DNA of 64,000 bases from Actinocorallia herbida (lineage in GTDB: Bacteria; Actinomycetota; Actinomycetes; Streptosporangiales; Streptosporangiaceae), in assembly GCF_003751225.1 (NCBI RefSeq), contig NZ_RJKE01000001.1, forward strand, positions 8,556,001 to 8,620,000, read 5' to 3'. The notes beneath the pieces were generated by a model. The model was not told the DNA's origin. It made no database searches and saw only the letters and a list, made by a program, of their open reading frames with translations. Of the stretch, positions 1-8,668 are shown in pieces (positions within the stretch are counted from its first letter, which is position 1; each line of letters begins with the position of its first letter). The translations under genes and the position numbers were made by a program.

Positions 1-1
1 G

Positions 2-586
2 GTGTCCGCGCCGCTGCTCGTGGGACTGCGGTCGGCGACGGCGCTGGCCGCCGAGGGCGGGCACACCGGGGAGGCCGCGCGGTGGGGCGAGGCCGCGGGC
101 GTCCTGGACGCGGCGATCCGGCGGGAGTACGGCCCGCACGGCTACCCGCGATCCCCCATCGACGGCGGCGACATGGACGCGTCCGTGACGTTCCTCGCAC
201 CGCCGTTCGCGCCGTCGGACCTCGGCGTGGACTTCGCGCTCGGCCGGGCCGTCGAAAGGCTCGGGCTGGAGAACGGCGGCCTGCTCCCCGGGGAGAACTG
301 GGCGGGCACCGCCACCACCGCCTGGACGCCGGAGGTCGCGATGTTCGCGCTCGCCGACGCCTCCTCCGGCCGGACGGTCCAGGCCGGGTCCTGGCTGGAC
401 TGGCTCGCCGAGCACCGCACCTCCCTGGGCGTCCTGCCCGAGAAGGTCGACGACCAGCACCGCCCCGCCTCCGTCGCCCCACTCGGATGGACCGCCTCCC
501 TCGTCGTCCTCGCCCTCCGCGCCCTCGCCGACCCCCTCCCCGTCCCCCCGGTATCCGGCACGACGGTCCATGAGGAAGCGGGATAA
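2..586 (+). CDS. GH15-like glycosidase, C-terminal part (5' truncated by window edge)
   Basis: The reading frame is open from the first base and ends at a TGA, so this is the last ~194 residues of a longer protein. The visible part looks like the C-terminal half of an (alpha/alpha)6-barrel glycoside hydrolase of the GH15 glucoamylase/trehalase type: a GLLPGENWAGTATTAWTPE segment, then W-L-D-W-L-A-E-H-R and a closing LGVLPEKVDD plus APLGWTASLVVLAL, which resemble the 'Pxx..(x)PLxW..A' end of bacterial GH15 proteins. The substrate cannot be told. It converges on the TPR gene, with only 26 bases between them. The catalytic acid upstream is outside the window, so activity cannot be judged. Confidence 0.6.
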   Translation: MSAPLLVGLRSATALAAEGGHTGEAARWGEAAGVLDAAIRREYGPHGYPRSPIDGGDMDASVTFLAPPFAPSDLGVDFALGRAVERLGLENGGLLPGENWAGTATTAWTPEVAMFALADASSGRTVQAGSWLDWLAEHRTSLGVLPEKVDDQHRPASVAPLGWTASLVVLALRALADPLPVPPVSGTTVHEEAG

Positions 587-612
587 ATCGCATCCGGCCT
601 GGCGCGCTCGGG

Positions 613-2382
613 TCAGGCGGCGCCCGGAGGGGCCGCGGTGCCGGCGGCGGCGAGGGCCTCGGTGATCTCCTGGTCGTCCGGGGCGAGCGTGTGGGCGCGG
701 GCCAGGTCGGCGGCGGCCTCCGCGGAGCGGCCTGCGGCGCGGAGGGCGAGGGCGCGGTTGAACAGGAGGCCCGGCTCCTCGGCGAGGTCGACGGCGTGGC
801 CCAGGTCGGCGATGGCGGCCTCGACCTCGCCGCGCGCGTAGGCGAGCATGCCGCGGCCGGCCCAGGCGACCGCGAGCGACGGGTCGGCGCGCACCGCCCC
901 GTCGAAGGCCGCGCGGGCCCTGACGGGATCGCCCGCGGCCTGCTCGATCTGGCCGAGCGCGCACAGCAGGTAGGGGTTGCCGGGGTCCACCGCGAGGCCG
1001 CGGTCGACGTCGGCGCGGGCCCGGGGGTACTCCTCGGCCGCGGTGAGCAGCCCGGCCCGGTTGACCAGGGCGTCGATGAAATCGGGGTCGAGTTCCAGCG
1101 CGTAGTCCAGGTCGGCGAGCGCCCCCGCGTGGTCGCCGCGCGCGTAGCCGATCTCGGCGCAGTTGAAGTAGGCCTCGGCGAAGGGCGGCCCGACGCGCGC
1201 GGCGGTCCGGTAGTCGGCGAGCGCCGCGTCCTCCCGGCCGAGCCCGGCGAGGATGTTGCCGCGGTCGATGTAGTAGTCGGGGTAGCCGGGGTCGGCGGCG
1301 ATGACCGCGTCGAGGTCGGCCAGGGCCGCGTCCAGGTCGCCCGCCCGGACGCGCAACTGGGCGCGGTTGGCGCGCAGCACGAGCCGGTGGATGCGCTGGG
1401 CGCCGTCGGCCAGGTCGGCGTCGGCGAGCGCGATCGCCGCCTCGACCAGCTCCATGGCCTCGCCGGGCCTGCCGAGCCGCGACTTGATGAGCGCCTTGCC
1501 GTTCATGTCGAAGCCGAGCTTGACGGCCCGGTCGGCCTGCTCGGGCAGCAGCCCGCACAGCGCGATGCCGATGTTCACCCAGCCGAGCGCGGCCTCCAGG
1601 TCGCGGCGGGCCGGATCGTGGTGCCGGGTCAGCAGCATGGCGCTGGTGTAGGCCATGGTCGACTGCCTGGCCGGGTCGGTGGTGACCGAGCGGGCCATGC
1701 CGAGCACCTCCTCGGCCTCCTCTTCGCGTTCCAGCGCCCCGAGGCCGACGGCGACCGCGTGCACGATCGCCCACCAGTCGTCGCCGTCGGGTTCCGCGAC
1801 GGCGAGGCCGCGCCGTCCCAGCTCGACCACGGCGTGGTGGCAGCCGCGCTCCTGGCACCACTCGACGGCCGCGCGGATCGCCGCGGACCCGTCCGCCGGG
1901 CCGTCCCAGAACGGCGCGGGCGCGGACCCCGCGGCGGGATCGGGCAGGTCGCAGACGACGACGGTGAGGTCGGGCACACGCCGGACGAGCACGTCGACGA
2001 TCTCGCGGTCGGCCGGGTCGGCGGCGGCGTACCCGGTGACGAGGAAGGCGGCGGGCCCGGCGAGCGCGTCGCGGACGAACTCGGCGAAGCCGTTGGCGAC
2101 GCGCAGGGTCCGCTGCGGCGCGGGGATGAGGATCCGCTCCGGCCGCGGGACCGTGTCCGACAGGGTCGCCCGGGCCAGCGGGACGGGCAGGTCCGGGGCT
2201 ATCGCGCGCAGTTCGATGTCGCGGGCGGCGATCAGTTCGGCCGGCGCCCGGGGGAACAGCGCTCGGGCGAGCACCGCCGCGGCGGCGTACGGGCCTCCGG
2301 TGCCGCGGTCGGCGTCGGCGGTGGCCAGGAGCCGCGGAAGGCCCTGGGGAAGGACGGGCGTGTCGACCGTCAGGAGGGGCAC
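613..2382 (-). CDS. Tetratricopeptide-repeat protein
   Basis: A predicted 589-residue protein from a GTG start (V-P-L-L-T-V-D); the frame stays open upstream to 2454, but the extra residues look like translated leader. The C-terminal ~350 residues contain repeated TPR units with the usual W/L-G-Y-A-F-A-P pattern (for example AYFNCAEIGYARGDHAGAL and LLFNRALALRAAGRSAEA). The N-terminal ~230 residues have alternating hydrophobic strands (LTVVVCDLP, AAFLVTGYAA) that suggest an alpha/beta domain without a recognisable Walker A. TPRs form protein-binding superhelices; the partner is unknown. It lies alone, convergent with the GH15 gene. Confidence 0.7.
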   Translation of the reverse strand: MPLLTVDTPVLPQGLPRLLATADADRGTGGPYAAAAVLARALFPRAPAELIAARDIELRAIAPDLPVPLARATLSDTVPRPERILIPAPQRTLRVANGFAEFVRDALAGPAAFLVTGYAAADPADREIVDVLVRRVPDLTVVVCDLPDPAAGSAPAPFWDGPADGSAAIRAAVEWCQERGCHHAVVELGRRGLAVAEPDGDDWWAIVHAVAVGLGALEREEEAEEVLGMARSVTTDPARQSTMAYTSAMLLTRHHDPARRDLEAALGWVNIGIALCGLLPEQADRAVKLGFDMNGKALIKSRLGRPGEAMELVEAAIALADADLADGAQRIHRLVLRANRAQLRVRAGDLDAALADLDAVIAADPGYPDYYIDRGNILAGLGREDAALADYRTAARVGPPFAEAYFNCAEIGYARGDHAGALADLDYALELDPDFIDALVNRAGLLTAAEEYPRARADVDRGLAVDPGNPYLLCALGQIEQAAGDPVRARAAFDGAVRADPSLAVAWAGRGMLAYARGEVEAAIADLGHAVDLAEEPGLLFNRALALRAAGRSAEAAADLARAHTLAPDDQEITEALAAAGTAAPPGAA

Positions 2383-2470
2383 GGATGTCTCCGGGTGGGG
2401 GGAAGCTCCGGGTTGGCAGGGAGGCGCACGAATTGGACCGGTCCCGTAGGGCACGGGACCGGTCCGTCGG

Positions 2471-2542
2471 TCACGCGTGTTTGGCGCTCGCCTTCCCCCG
2501 CAACGAAACCGTGCCCTTCTTGTGTACGACGACCTGCTTCAC
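2471..2542 (-). CDS. Possible 23-residue basic peptide
   Basis: On the minus strand a GAGAGGG sequence sits six bases ahead of GTG AAG CAG, opening a 23-codon frame. The product is strongly basic (MKQVVVHKKGTVSLRGKASA then KHA). An ATG two codons earlier would put the ribosome site directly against the start, so the GTG is preferred. It lies in a 410-base stretch between the TPR and SRPBCC genes that otherwise holds no gene and is AT-richer on its upstream side (2590-2730), as a promoter would be. I recognise no family; conservation would be needed to accept it. Confidence 0.3.
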   Translation of the reverse strand: MKQVVVHKKGTVSLRGKASAKHA

Positions 2543-2730
2543 GACCATCCCTCTCTGGATACGGCGGAGCCCCGTCGACGCGGAACGCCCGGTCGACTGC
2601 TCGGTCGGGGCCCCCGCCCTGGTTCCGCCATAGATCAACAGAGAAGCACTATTGCGGCATTCGTCGTGGTTCTCTAAGTTCTGACCGCTTTCGGACAACT
2701 GTTACTAATTTGACGAAACCAAATGAAGAA

Positions 2731-2752
2731 GACCCCCTCAAATGAGGGGGTC
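2731..2752 (-). terminator. Hairpin terminator after the SRPBCC gene
   Basis: A perfect 9-bp stem (GACCCCCTC / GAGGGGGTC) with an AAAT loop lies just past the stop of the minus-strand gene ending at 2795. Position and symmetry suggest an intrinsic terminator. Confidence 0.7.
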
Positions 2753-2794
2753 CACAGGGTCCATGACTAGGGCAAAAGGTCCCGATCAAGCACT

Positions 2795-3241
2795 TCACCC
2801 ATGCGCGGGACAGCCCGGCTCGCACCGCGCGGCGTGCCGGACGAGCAGCGTCGCGAGGACCCGCGCGGCGAAGGACAGCACGCCCCTGACGAGCGGGCCC
2901 GTGCCCGGGATGTACGGCGCCCCCTGGCCGTTCCACTCCACGAGCGTCCCGTCGCCCTTCGGGGTGAGCCGGACATCGGCCCGATAGCCCTTGATGGGCC
3001 GGGGGAAGAGCATGACGTACGCGTAGTGCTCATCTTGTGTGTAAGCCACACATTGCTCGCGCACCGGGAAAATGGCGCGGACCGCGCCGACCCCGTCGGG
3101 CTCCGGCGCCCCGTCGACGGCCCGGCGGGCCTTGGTCGGCAGGCGCATCCACACCGGCCAGGCCTCGGCGATCGCGAGGTGCCGGAAGACGCGGTCCGGT
3201 GCCGCCGCCGTCAGGGCGGAGAAAGTCGCGTTCTGGAGCAT
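2795..3241 (-). CDS. SRPBCC (START/polyketide-cyclase-like) family protein
   Basis: 148 residues from an ATG. It begins FSALTAAAPDRVFRHLAIAE with W-P-V-W soon after, the usual opening of SRPBCC proteins (beta1, then two short helices around a conserved tryptophan), and ends with the long C-terminal helix (PLVRGVLSFAARVLATLL). The fold makes a deep hydrophobic pocket for lipids, polyketides or sterols; the ligand here is not predictable. It is divergent from pcrA with 76 bases between, so the two promoters share that gap. Confidence 0.65.
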   Translation of the reverse strand: MLQNATFSALTAAAPDRVFRHLAIAEAWPVWMRLPTKARRAVDGAPEPDGVGAVRAIFPVREQCVAYTQDEHYAYVMLFPRPIKGYRADVRLTPKGDGTLVEWNGQGAPYIPGTGPLVRGVLSFAARVLATLLVRHAARCEPGCPAHG

Positions 3242-3317
3242 GCGCCGACTGTAAGGCTCTGCTTACGATGCCGACAAGAGGCCCCTCTGTCGGCGGTCGG
3301 CCATACACTCGAAGGTG

Positions 3318-5558
3318 ATGTCGACTGCAACCTCGAACCCTCTCCTTGACGGGCTGAACCCGCCGCAGCGCGCCGCCGTGGTCCACGCCGGCGGTCCGCT
3401 GCTCATCGTCGCGGGCGCCGGATCCGGCAAGACCAGGGTCCTCACGCACCGGATCGCCCATCTCCTGTCGGAGCGGGACGTCCACCCCGGCCAGATTCTG
3501 GCGATCACGTTCACCAACAAGGCGGCCGGGGAGATGAAGGAGCGCATCGACGCCCTGGTCGGCCCCCGCTCGCGCGCCATGTGGGTGATGACCTTCCACT
3601 CCGCCTGCGTGCGCATCCTGCGCCGCGAAGCCTCCCGACTGGGCTACCCCAGCTCGTTCTCCATCTACGACCAGGCCGACTCCCAGCGGCTGATGGCCCT
3701 GGTCTGCCGCGAGCTGGACCTCGACCCCAAGCGCTACCCGCCCAAGTCGTTCTCCGCGCAGGTCTCCAACCTCAAGAACGAGCTCATCGACTATGAGACG
3801 TTCAAGGCGCGGGCCACCACGCACATGGACCAGACCCTGGCCGAGGCGTACGAGATGTACCAGGCCCGCCTCCTCCAGGCGGGCGCCATGGACTTCGACG
3901 ACCTCATCATGACCACGGTCAACCTGCTGGAGATCTTCCCGGACGTCGCCGAGCACTACCGGCGGCGGTTCCGGCACATCCTCGTCGACGAGTACCAGGA
4001 CACCAACCACGCCCAGTACGAACTCGTCAGGCGCCTCGCCGCGCCCGTCGAGGACCTCGGCCCGGCCGAGCTGTGCGTGGTCGGCGACGCCGACCAGTCG
4101 ATCTACGCCTTCCGGGGCGCGACGATCCGCAACATCCTGGAGTTCGAGCGCGACTACCCGGACGCGACCACGATCCTGCTGGAGCAGAACTACCGCTCCA
4201 CCCAGACGATCCTGTCGGCCGCCAACGCGGTCATCGAGCGCAACGGCGACCGCAAGCCCAAGCGCCTCTGGTCCGACCAGGGCGAGGGCGAGAAGATCAC
4301 CAGCTACGCGGCCTCCAACGAGCACGACGAGGCCGCGTTCGTCGCGAACGAGATCGACAGGCTCGGCGACGAGTTCGCCGTGAAGCCCGGCGACGTGGCG
4401 GTCTTCTACCGGACCAACGCCCAGTCCCGGGTGTTCGAAGAGGTCTTCATCCGGGTCGGCCTGCCCTACAAGGTCGTCGGCGGCGTCCGGTTCTACGAGC
4501 GCAAGGAGATCCGGGACCTCCTGGCCTACCTCCGGGTGCTGGCCAACCCCGAGGACACCGTCTCGCTGCGCCGGATCATCAACGTGCCCAAGCGCGGCAT
4601 CGGCGACCGCGCCGAAGCCTGTGTCGAGGTGCACGCGGCCCGGTCGCGGATCTCGTTCTGGCAGGCGCTGCGCGAGGCCAAGACCGTCCCGGGCCTGGCC
4701 ACCCGCTCCCTCAACGCGATCAACGAGTTCGTCGCGCTGCTGGACGAGCTCCAGGCCATGGTCGCCGGGCACGGCCCCGCCGAGATCGTCCAGGCGGTGC
4801 TGGACAAGACCGGCTACCTGGCCGAGCTGCGGGCGTCCAAGGACCCGCAGGACGAGACCCGCGTCGAGAACCTCCAGGAGCTGGAGAACGTCGCGCGGGA
4901 GTTCGAGGACCTGTTCGCCGAGGGCGACGCCGACCGCGAGGAGGCCGACGCCCAGCCGCCGAACCAGCTGACCGCGTTCCTGGAGCGGGTCTCGCTGGTC
5001 GCCGACTCCGACCAGATCCCCGACGACGGCGCGGGCGTGGTCACCCTGATGACCCTGCACACCGCCAAGGGCCTGGAGTTCCCCGTGGTGTTCCTCACCG
5101 GCATGGAGGACGGCGTGTTCCCGCACCTGCGGGCGCTCGGCAACCCCAAGGAGCTGGAGGAGGAGCGCCGCCTGGCCTACGTCGGCATCACCCGGGCGCG
5201 GGAGCGGCTGCACGTCTCCCGGGCGCAGATGCGCTCGTCGTGGGGCGCGCCGCAGTCGAACCCGGTCTCGCGGTTCCTCAAGGAGATCCCGCCGACCCTG
5301 CTCGTCGAGAAGGCCGCGGAGCCGATCACGGCGCCCGCGCTGGCGTCGGCGGCCTCCCGCGCGGGGGCGCGCTCGCCCGGCAACCGCGCGGTGCCGAACC
5401 TCGCCGTCGGCGACCGCGTCACGCACGACAAGTACGGGCTCGGCACCGTCGTGGCGGTGGACGGCGTCGGCGACAAGGCCGCGGCGTCCGTCGACTTCGG
5501 CAGCGGCGAAGGGGTCAAGCACCTCGTGCTGCGCTGGGCCCCGATCGAGAAGCTGTAA
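3318..5558 (+). CDS. pcrA: ATP-dependent DNA helicase PcrA/UvrD (superfamily 1A)
   Basis: 746 residues. Unwinds DNA 3'-5' in nucleotide-excision and mismatch repair and removes proteins from DNA. SF1A motifs appear in order: Q-motif LNPPQRAAV (13-21), Walker A VAGAGSGKT (31-39), motif Ia ITFTNKAAGEMKER, motif II VDEYQDTN, motif III GDADQSIYAFRGA, motif IV EQNYRST, motif V VTLMTLHTAKGLEFPVVFL and motif VI RRLAYVGITRAR. The last ~55 residues (VGDRVTHDKYGLGTVV ...) form the Tudor-like C-terminal domain that binds RNA polymerase in PcrA. The ATG at 3318 follows GAAGG closely; a GTG at 3315 directly precedes it. Length is normal for actinobacterial PcrA. Confidence 0.95.
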   Translation: MSTATSNPLLDGLNPPQRAAVVHAGGPLLIVAGAGSGKTRVLTHRIAHLLSERDVHPGQILAITFTNKAAGEMKERIDALVGPRSRAMWVMTFHSACVRILRREASRLGYPSSFSIYDQADSQRLMALVCRELDLDPKRYPPKSFSAQVSNLKNELIDYETFKARATTHMDQTLAEAYEMYQARLLQAGAMDFDDLIMTTVNLLEIFPDVAEHYRRRFRHILVDEYQDTNHAQYELVRRLAAPVEDLGPAELCVVGDADQSIYAFRGATIRNILEFERDYPDATTILLEQNYRSTQTILSAANAVIERNGDRKPKRLWSDQGEGEKITSYAASNEHDEAAFVANEIDRLGDEFAVKPGDVAVFYRTNAQSRVFEEVFIRVGLPYKVVGGVRFYERKEIRDLLAYLRVLANPEDTVSLRRIINVPKRGIGDRAEACVEVHAARSRISFWQALREAKTVPGLATRSLNAINEFVALLDELQAMVAGHGPAEIVQAVLDKTGYLAELRASKDPQDETRVENLQELENVAREFEDLFAEGDADREEADAQPPNQLTAFLERVSLVADSDQIPDDGAGVVTLMTLHTAKGLEFPVVFLTGMEDGVFPHLRALGNPKELEEERRLAYVGITRARERLHVSRAQMRSSWGAPQSNPVSRFLKEIPPTLLVEKAAEPITAPALASAASRAGARSPGNRAVPNLAVGDRVTHDKYGLGTVVAVDGVGDKAAASVDFGSGEGVKHLVLRWAPIEKL

Positions 5559-5562
5559 CGCC

Positions 5563-6921
5563 TCAGCCGCAGGTGGTCGCGAGGGAGTCCGGCTCGGCCG
5601 GCTCCGTCGCGGTCGCCTCGGCGGCCGGGGTCTCCGGCGCGGTCGTCGCGGCGGCCGGGCCGACCACCGCGGTCGGCTTCTTGGCCGGGGCCGGCTTGGC
5701 GGCCAGGGTCTCGGTGACCTTGGCGCGGATCAGCTCCCAGTCCGGGTAGGCGGTGCTGATCAGCGGCGGGACGAACTGGACGCTCCGCACGTCCTTGCCG
5801 CGGATCTTCTTCGACAGCCTGATCAGCCCGGGCAGCGCGTTGGACGGCAGGTCGGTGGAGACCGCTCGCTTGGCGGCGCCCGCGATGCCGTGGAACCTGG
5901 TGAGCAGCGTGCCCGGGTCGGCCTGCTGGGACAGCGCGTAGAGCAGGCACTTCTGCCGGCCCATCCGGTTGTAGTCGTCGCTGTTGGTGCGGGTCCTGCC
6001 GAACCACAGGGCCTGCTCGCCGGTGAGGATCTGGTCGCCCGCCGGGATGCGGCCCTGGCTCTGCTTGCCGTAGACCAGCTCCTCGGCAACGTTGATCCGG
6101 ACCCCGCCGACGGCGTCGACGAGCTGGGCGAACCCGGCCATGTCCACCATCACGTAGTAGTCCACCTGGAGGCCGAGGACGCCCCCGACGGTGTCCTTGA
6201 GCAGGTCGGGGCCGCGTTTCCCGTCCGCGACGCCCGGGACGATGTCCGGGTGGTCCTCGGCCCACTGGAAGACCTCGTTGAGCAGGCCGGGGCTGCCCGC
6301 CCCGTCGCCCTGGAAGCCGTCGGGGAAGGCCGCCTGCGACACCGGGGTCGGCATCGGCACGTCCTCGAGGTTGCGCGGGAGGCTGAACAGCGTCGTGGTG
6401 CCCTTGCGGGTGTCGATGCTGGCGACCGTCATGCTGTCGGTCCGCACCCCCGGCCGGTTGGGCGCGGCGTCGGCGCCGATGAGCAGCAGGTTGATCCGGT
6501 CCACCCCGTTGAACGGGTTCTTCTTGGTGCCCTTGGCGAAGACGTCGTTGACGAGGTCCTGGGAGACCCGGGTCAGCTCGACCGCGTAGGCCAGCGGAGC
6601 GGCGACGGCGAGGCACAGCACGATGACGAACCCGACGAGCACGGGACGGCCCGTCGACACCAGCTGGTAGGAGCGCACGATCACCGCCGCCCAGATCGCG
6701 CCGGTCGCGACGATGCCGACCCGCAGCACGTTCAGCCACTGCGGCTGGACGAACCACTCGGTCGCGTCGTCGGCGAGCGGCCCGACCAGCACGAGCACGC
6801 CGACGGCCAGGGCGACCTGGAGCGCCAGCAGCAGCGCGCCGACCACCCGCCGCCCGGTCAGGAAATGGGCGGTGCCCCACGCCGCGGCGGAGGCCAGGGT
6901 GATCCAGATCGTGCGCTTCAT
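5563..6921 (-). CDS. LCP (LytR-CpsA-Psr) family cell-wall ligase
   Basis: 452 residues from ATG (MKRTIWITL); the frame extends upstream to 7158 but only as leader. Four hydrophobic segments occupy the first ~130 residues, then the extracellular LCP domain: NLLLIGAD, a Thr-Asp-Ser-Met segment (RTDSMTVASID), FSLPRNL, and DYYVMVDMAGFAQLVDAVGG. LCP enzymes transfer lipid-linked wall polymers (teichoic acid or arabinogalactan) onto peptidoglycan, with conserved Arg and Asp residues binding the pyrophosphate. The C-terminal ~50 residues are Pro/Ala/Thr-rich and end TTCG. It converges tightly on pcrA and may work with the wall-polymer genes at 15.9-23.9 kb (inference). Confidence 0.85.
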   Translation of the reverse strand: MKRTIWITLASAAAWGTAHFLTGRRVVGALLLALQVALAVGVLVLVGPLADDATEWFVQPQWLNVLRVGIVATGAIWAAVIVRSYQLVSTGRPVLVGFVIVLCLAVAAPLAYAVELTRVSQDLVNDVFAKGTKKNPFNGVDRINLLLIGADAAPNRPGVRTDSMTVASIDTRKGTTTLFSLPRNLEDVPMPTPVSQAAFPDGFQGDGAGSPGLLNEVFQWAEDHPDIVPGVADGKRGPDLLKDTVGGVLGLQVDYYVMVDMAGFAQLVDAVGGVRINVAEELVYGKQSQGRIPAGDQILTGEQALWFGRTRTNSDDYNRMGRQKCLLYALSQQADPGTLLTRFHGIAGAAKRAVSTDLPSNALPGLIRLSKKIRGKDVRSVQFVPPLISTAYPDWELIRAKVTETLAAKPAPAKKPTAVVGPAAATTAPETPAAEATATEPAEPDSLATTCG

Positions 6922-7076
6922 CCCCGCCAAGATACCTTCGCCATCGGTCACGCTCCCGAACAGTAGATCAATAATGAAGACGTCTGACGGGGACGAAATG
7001 TTTGCCTTTCGGCCGAACCGCCCGATCTTCGTTCCCGAGCGTGAACCCCCGCGGCGGCTTCTGGAGAGAACATGAC

Positions 7077-7733
7077 GTGACAGTTCTCCGAACACCTCCC
7101 GAGTCCCAGGACCCGGCCGAGCCGCCCCCCGAAGCGGCCGGTCCCCCGCGATCCGCACCGGCGGACCCGGCCATGTCCGACGCCGCCCTCATCGTCGCCT
7201 CCGCGGACCGACCCGAGCTGTTCTCCGGTCTCTTCGCCCGGCATGCCAACACCCTCTACCGGCACGTATCCCGACGAATCGGTCCGGAAGCCGCCGAGGA
7301 CGTCGTCGCCGAAACCTTCCTGACCGCCTTCCGGAAACGGGCACGGTACAACTCCGCCTACCCCGACGCGCGGCCCTGGCTGTACGGGATCGCGACCCGG
7401 CTCGTGGCCCGCCACCGGCGCGACGAGATCACCCGATACCGGGCACTGGCCCGCACCCACGCGGAGTTCTCCGCGCCCGCCGACGACGAGCGCGTGGTGA
7501 TGGATCTCACAGCCACCGCGGCCGGATCGGCGCTCGCCGCGGCCCTCGCCGGACTCGCCACCGGCGACCGCGACGTCCTCCTGCTCGTCGCCTGGGCCGA
7601 CCTCACCTACGAGGAGACCGCCCGCGCCCTCGGCATCCCCGTCGGCACCGTCAGGTCCCGGCTGAACCGGGCCCGCCGCAAGACCCGCGCCGCCCTCGGC
7701 GGCAACCCCCTGACCGACCCGGACGAGGAGTGA
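7077..7733 (+). CDS. ECF-type RNA polymerase sigma factor
   Basis: 218 residues from a GTG at 7077, chosen because GGAGAG lies eight bases upstream. Region 2 is clear (FARHANTLYRHVSRRIG, then AEDVVAETFLTAFRKRARYN) and region 4 has the helix-turn-helix DVLLLVAWADLTYEETARAL ending VGTVRSRLNRARRKTRAAL. The first ~30 residues are Pro/Glu-rich and not part of the sigma fold; an ATG at 7173 (MSDAALIV) is an alternative start. ATGs cotranscribe: the stop overlaps the ribosome site of the next gene (GAGGAG, spacing eight), which encodes a membrane protein that may be its anti-sigma partner. Divergent from the LCP gene. Confidence 0.85.
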   Translation: MTVLRTPPESQDPAEPPPEAAGPPRSAPADPAMSDAALIVASADRPELFSGLFARHANTLYRHVSRRIGPEAAEDVVAETFLTAFRKRARYNSAYPDARPWLYGIATRLVARHRRDEITRYRALARTHAEFSAPADDERVVMDLTATAAGSALAAALAGLATGDRDVLLLVAWADLTYEETARALGIPVGTVRSRLNRARRKTRAALGGNPLTDPDEE

Positions 7734-7738
7734 TCCCG

Positions 7739-8659
7739 ATGGACGACCTGAAGCACCTGCGCGACCTCGGCCGCAGCCTCGAACACACCCCGCCGCCCCT
7801 GTCCGCCCCCGAGTTCACCGGCCGCGTCCGCCGCCTCCCGTCCCCGCGCGGCTGGCCCGCCCTGGCCGTCGCCGCCGCCGCGACCGCCGCGATCATCACC
7901 GTTCCGACCGTCCTCTGGTCCGGCGGCGAAGGCGCGAGCAGCCCGCCGGCCTCCGCTCCGTCCGCGAACCCGGCGGTCACGGCCACGACCGCCGAGACCG
8001 ACGACATGACCGCCGTGCCGGTGCCCTCCGAGATCCACGACCTCTTGGAAGCGGCGACGGACCCGGCCTCCTGGCCCGCCGAGAAGTCCGCGAAGGGCCC
8101 GCTCACCGTCACCTACGCGCAGACCGCGGACGGCTGCGTCCTGGGCTCGCCCCCCGACCCCACCGGCAAGCTCTGCGACTCCTCCGACGCCGCCCTGCCG
8201 TCCCCGAAGGACCCCTCAGGGGTCTGGGTCGTGCGGAAGGGACCTCAGCGCGCGGCGCCGGAATTCGAGGGCAAGGGGGACGGGACCTCGGTGGAGGACG
8301 TCATCGAGGAGCTCAAGGAACTGGCGATCGACATCGAGAAGGGGGGATCCGGGAAGGACGGGCTCGTCGAAGTGCAGTTCCGCAGGATCCAGCAGATCCT
8401 CGCCGCGACCCTGCGCCCGGAGGAAGGCCGCCGCAAGCTCATCGACGCGCTCGGCGCCCTGCCCGGCGTCAAGACCACCGAGAACGCGACCGACTGGATC
8501 GGCCGCTCCGCGACGTCGTTCGGGATCGACGGGTCCGACGGGGTGCTGCGGGAGATCTTCGTCGACCCGGAGACCGCCCATTACCTCGGCCTCCGCGAGA
8601 CGAAGGGGCAGAAGGTGACGGACGGCTCGGCCGTCCTCGACCTGGCTCCCCCCGCGTAG
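7739..8659 (+). CDS. Membrane-anchored CU044_5270-like protein, partner of the ECF sigma factor
   Basis: 306 residues from the ATG at 7739, five bases past the sigma stop. An N-terminal cytoplasmic segment (~40 residues) is followed by one membrane helix (WPALAVAAAATAAIITVPTV) and a large extracytoplasmic part. The segment RRKLIDALGALPGV and the downstream G-I-D-G-S-D-G-V-L-R-E-I-F-V-D-P resemble the CU044_5270 family, often encoded after actinobacterial ECF sigma genes. No zinc-binding anti-sigma (HX3CX2C) motif is present, so if it inhibits the sigma factor it does so by another route. The topology (short cytoplasmic tail, one helix, sensor outside) fits a signal-receiving anti-sigma factor; that role is inference. 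Confidence 0.65.
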   Translation: MDDLKHLRDLGRSLEHTPPPLSAPEFTGRVRRLPSPRGWPALAVAAAATAAIITVPTVLWSGGEGASSPPASAPSANPAVTATTAETDDMTAVPVPSEIHDLLEAATDPASWPAEKSAKGPLTVTYAQTADGCVLGSPPDPTGKLCDSSDAALPSPKDPSGVWVVRKGPQRAAPEFEGKGDGTSVEDVIEELKELAIDIEKGGSGKDGLVEVQFRRIQQILAATLRPEEGRRKLIDALGALPGVKTTENATDWIGRSATSFGIDGSDGVLREIFVDPETAHYLGLRETKGQKVTDGSAVLDLAPPA

Positions 8660-8668
8660 CCGGGGCGG

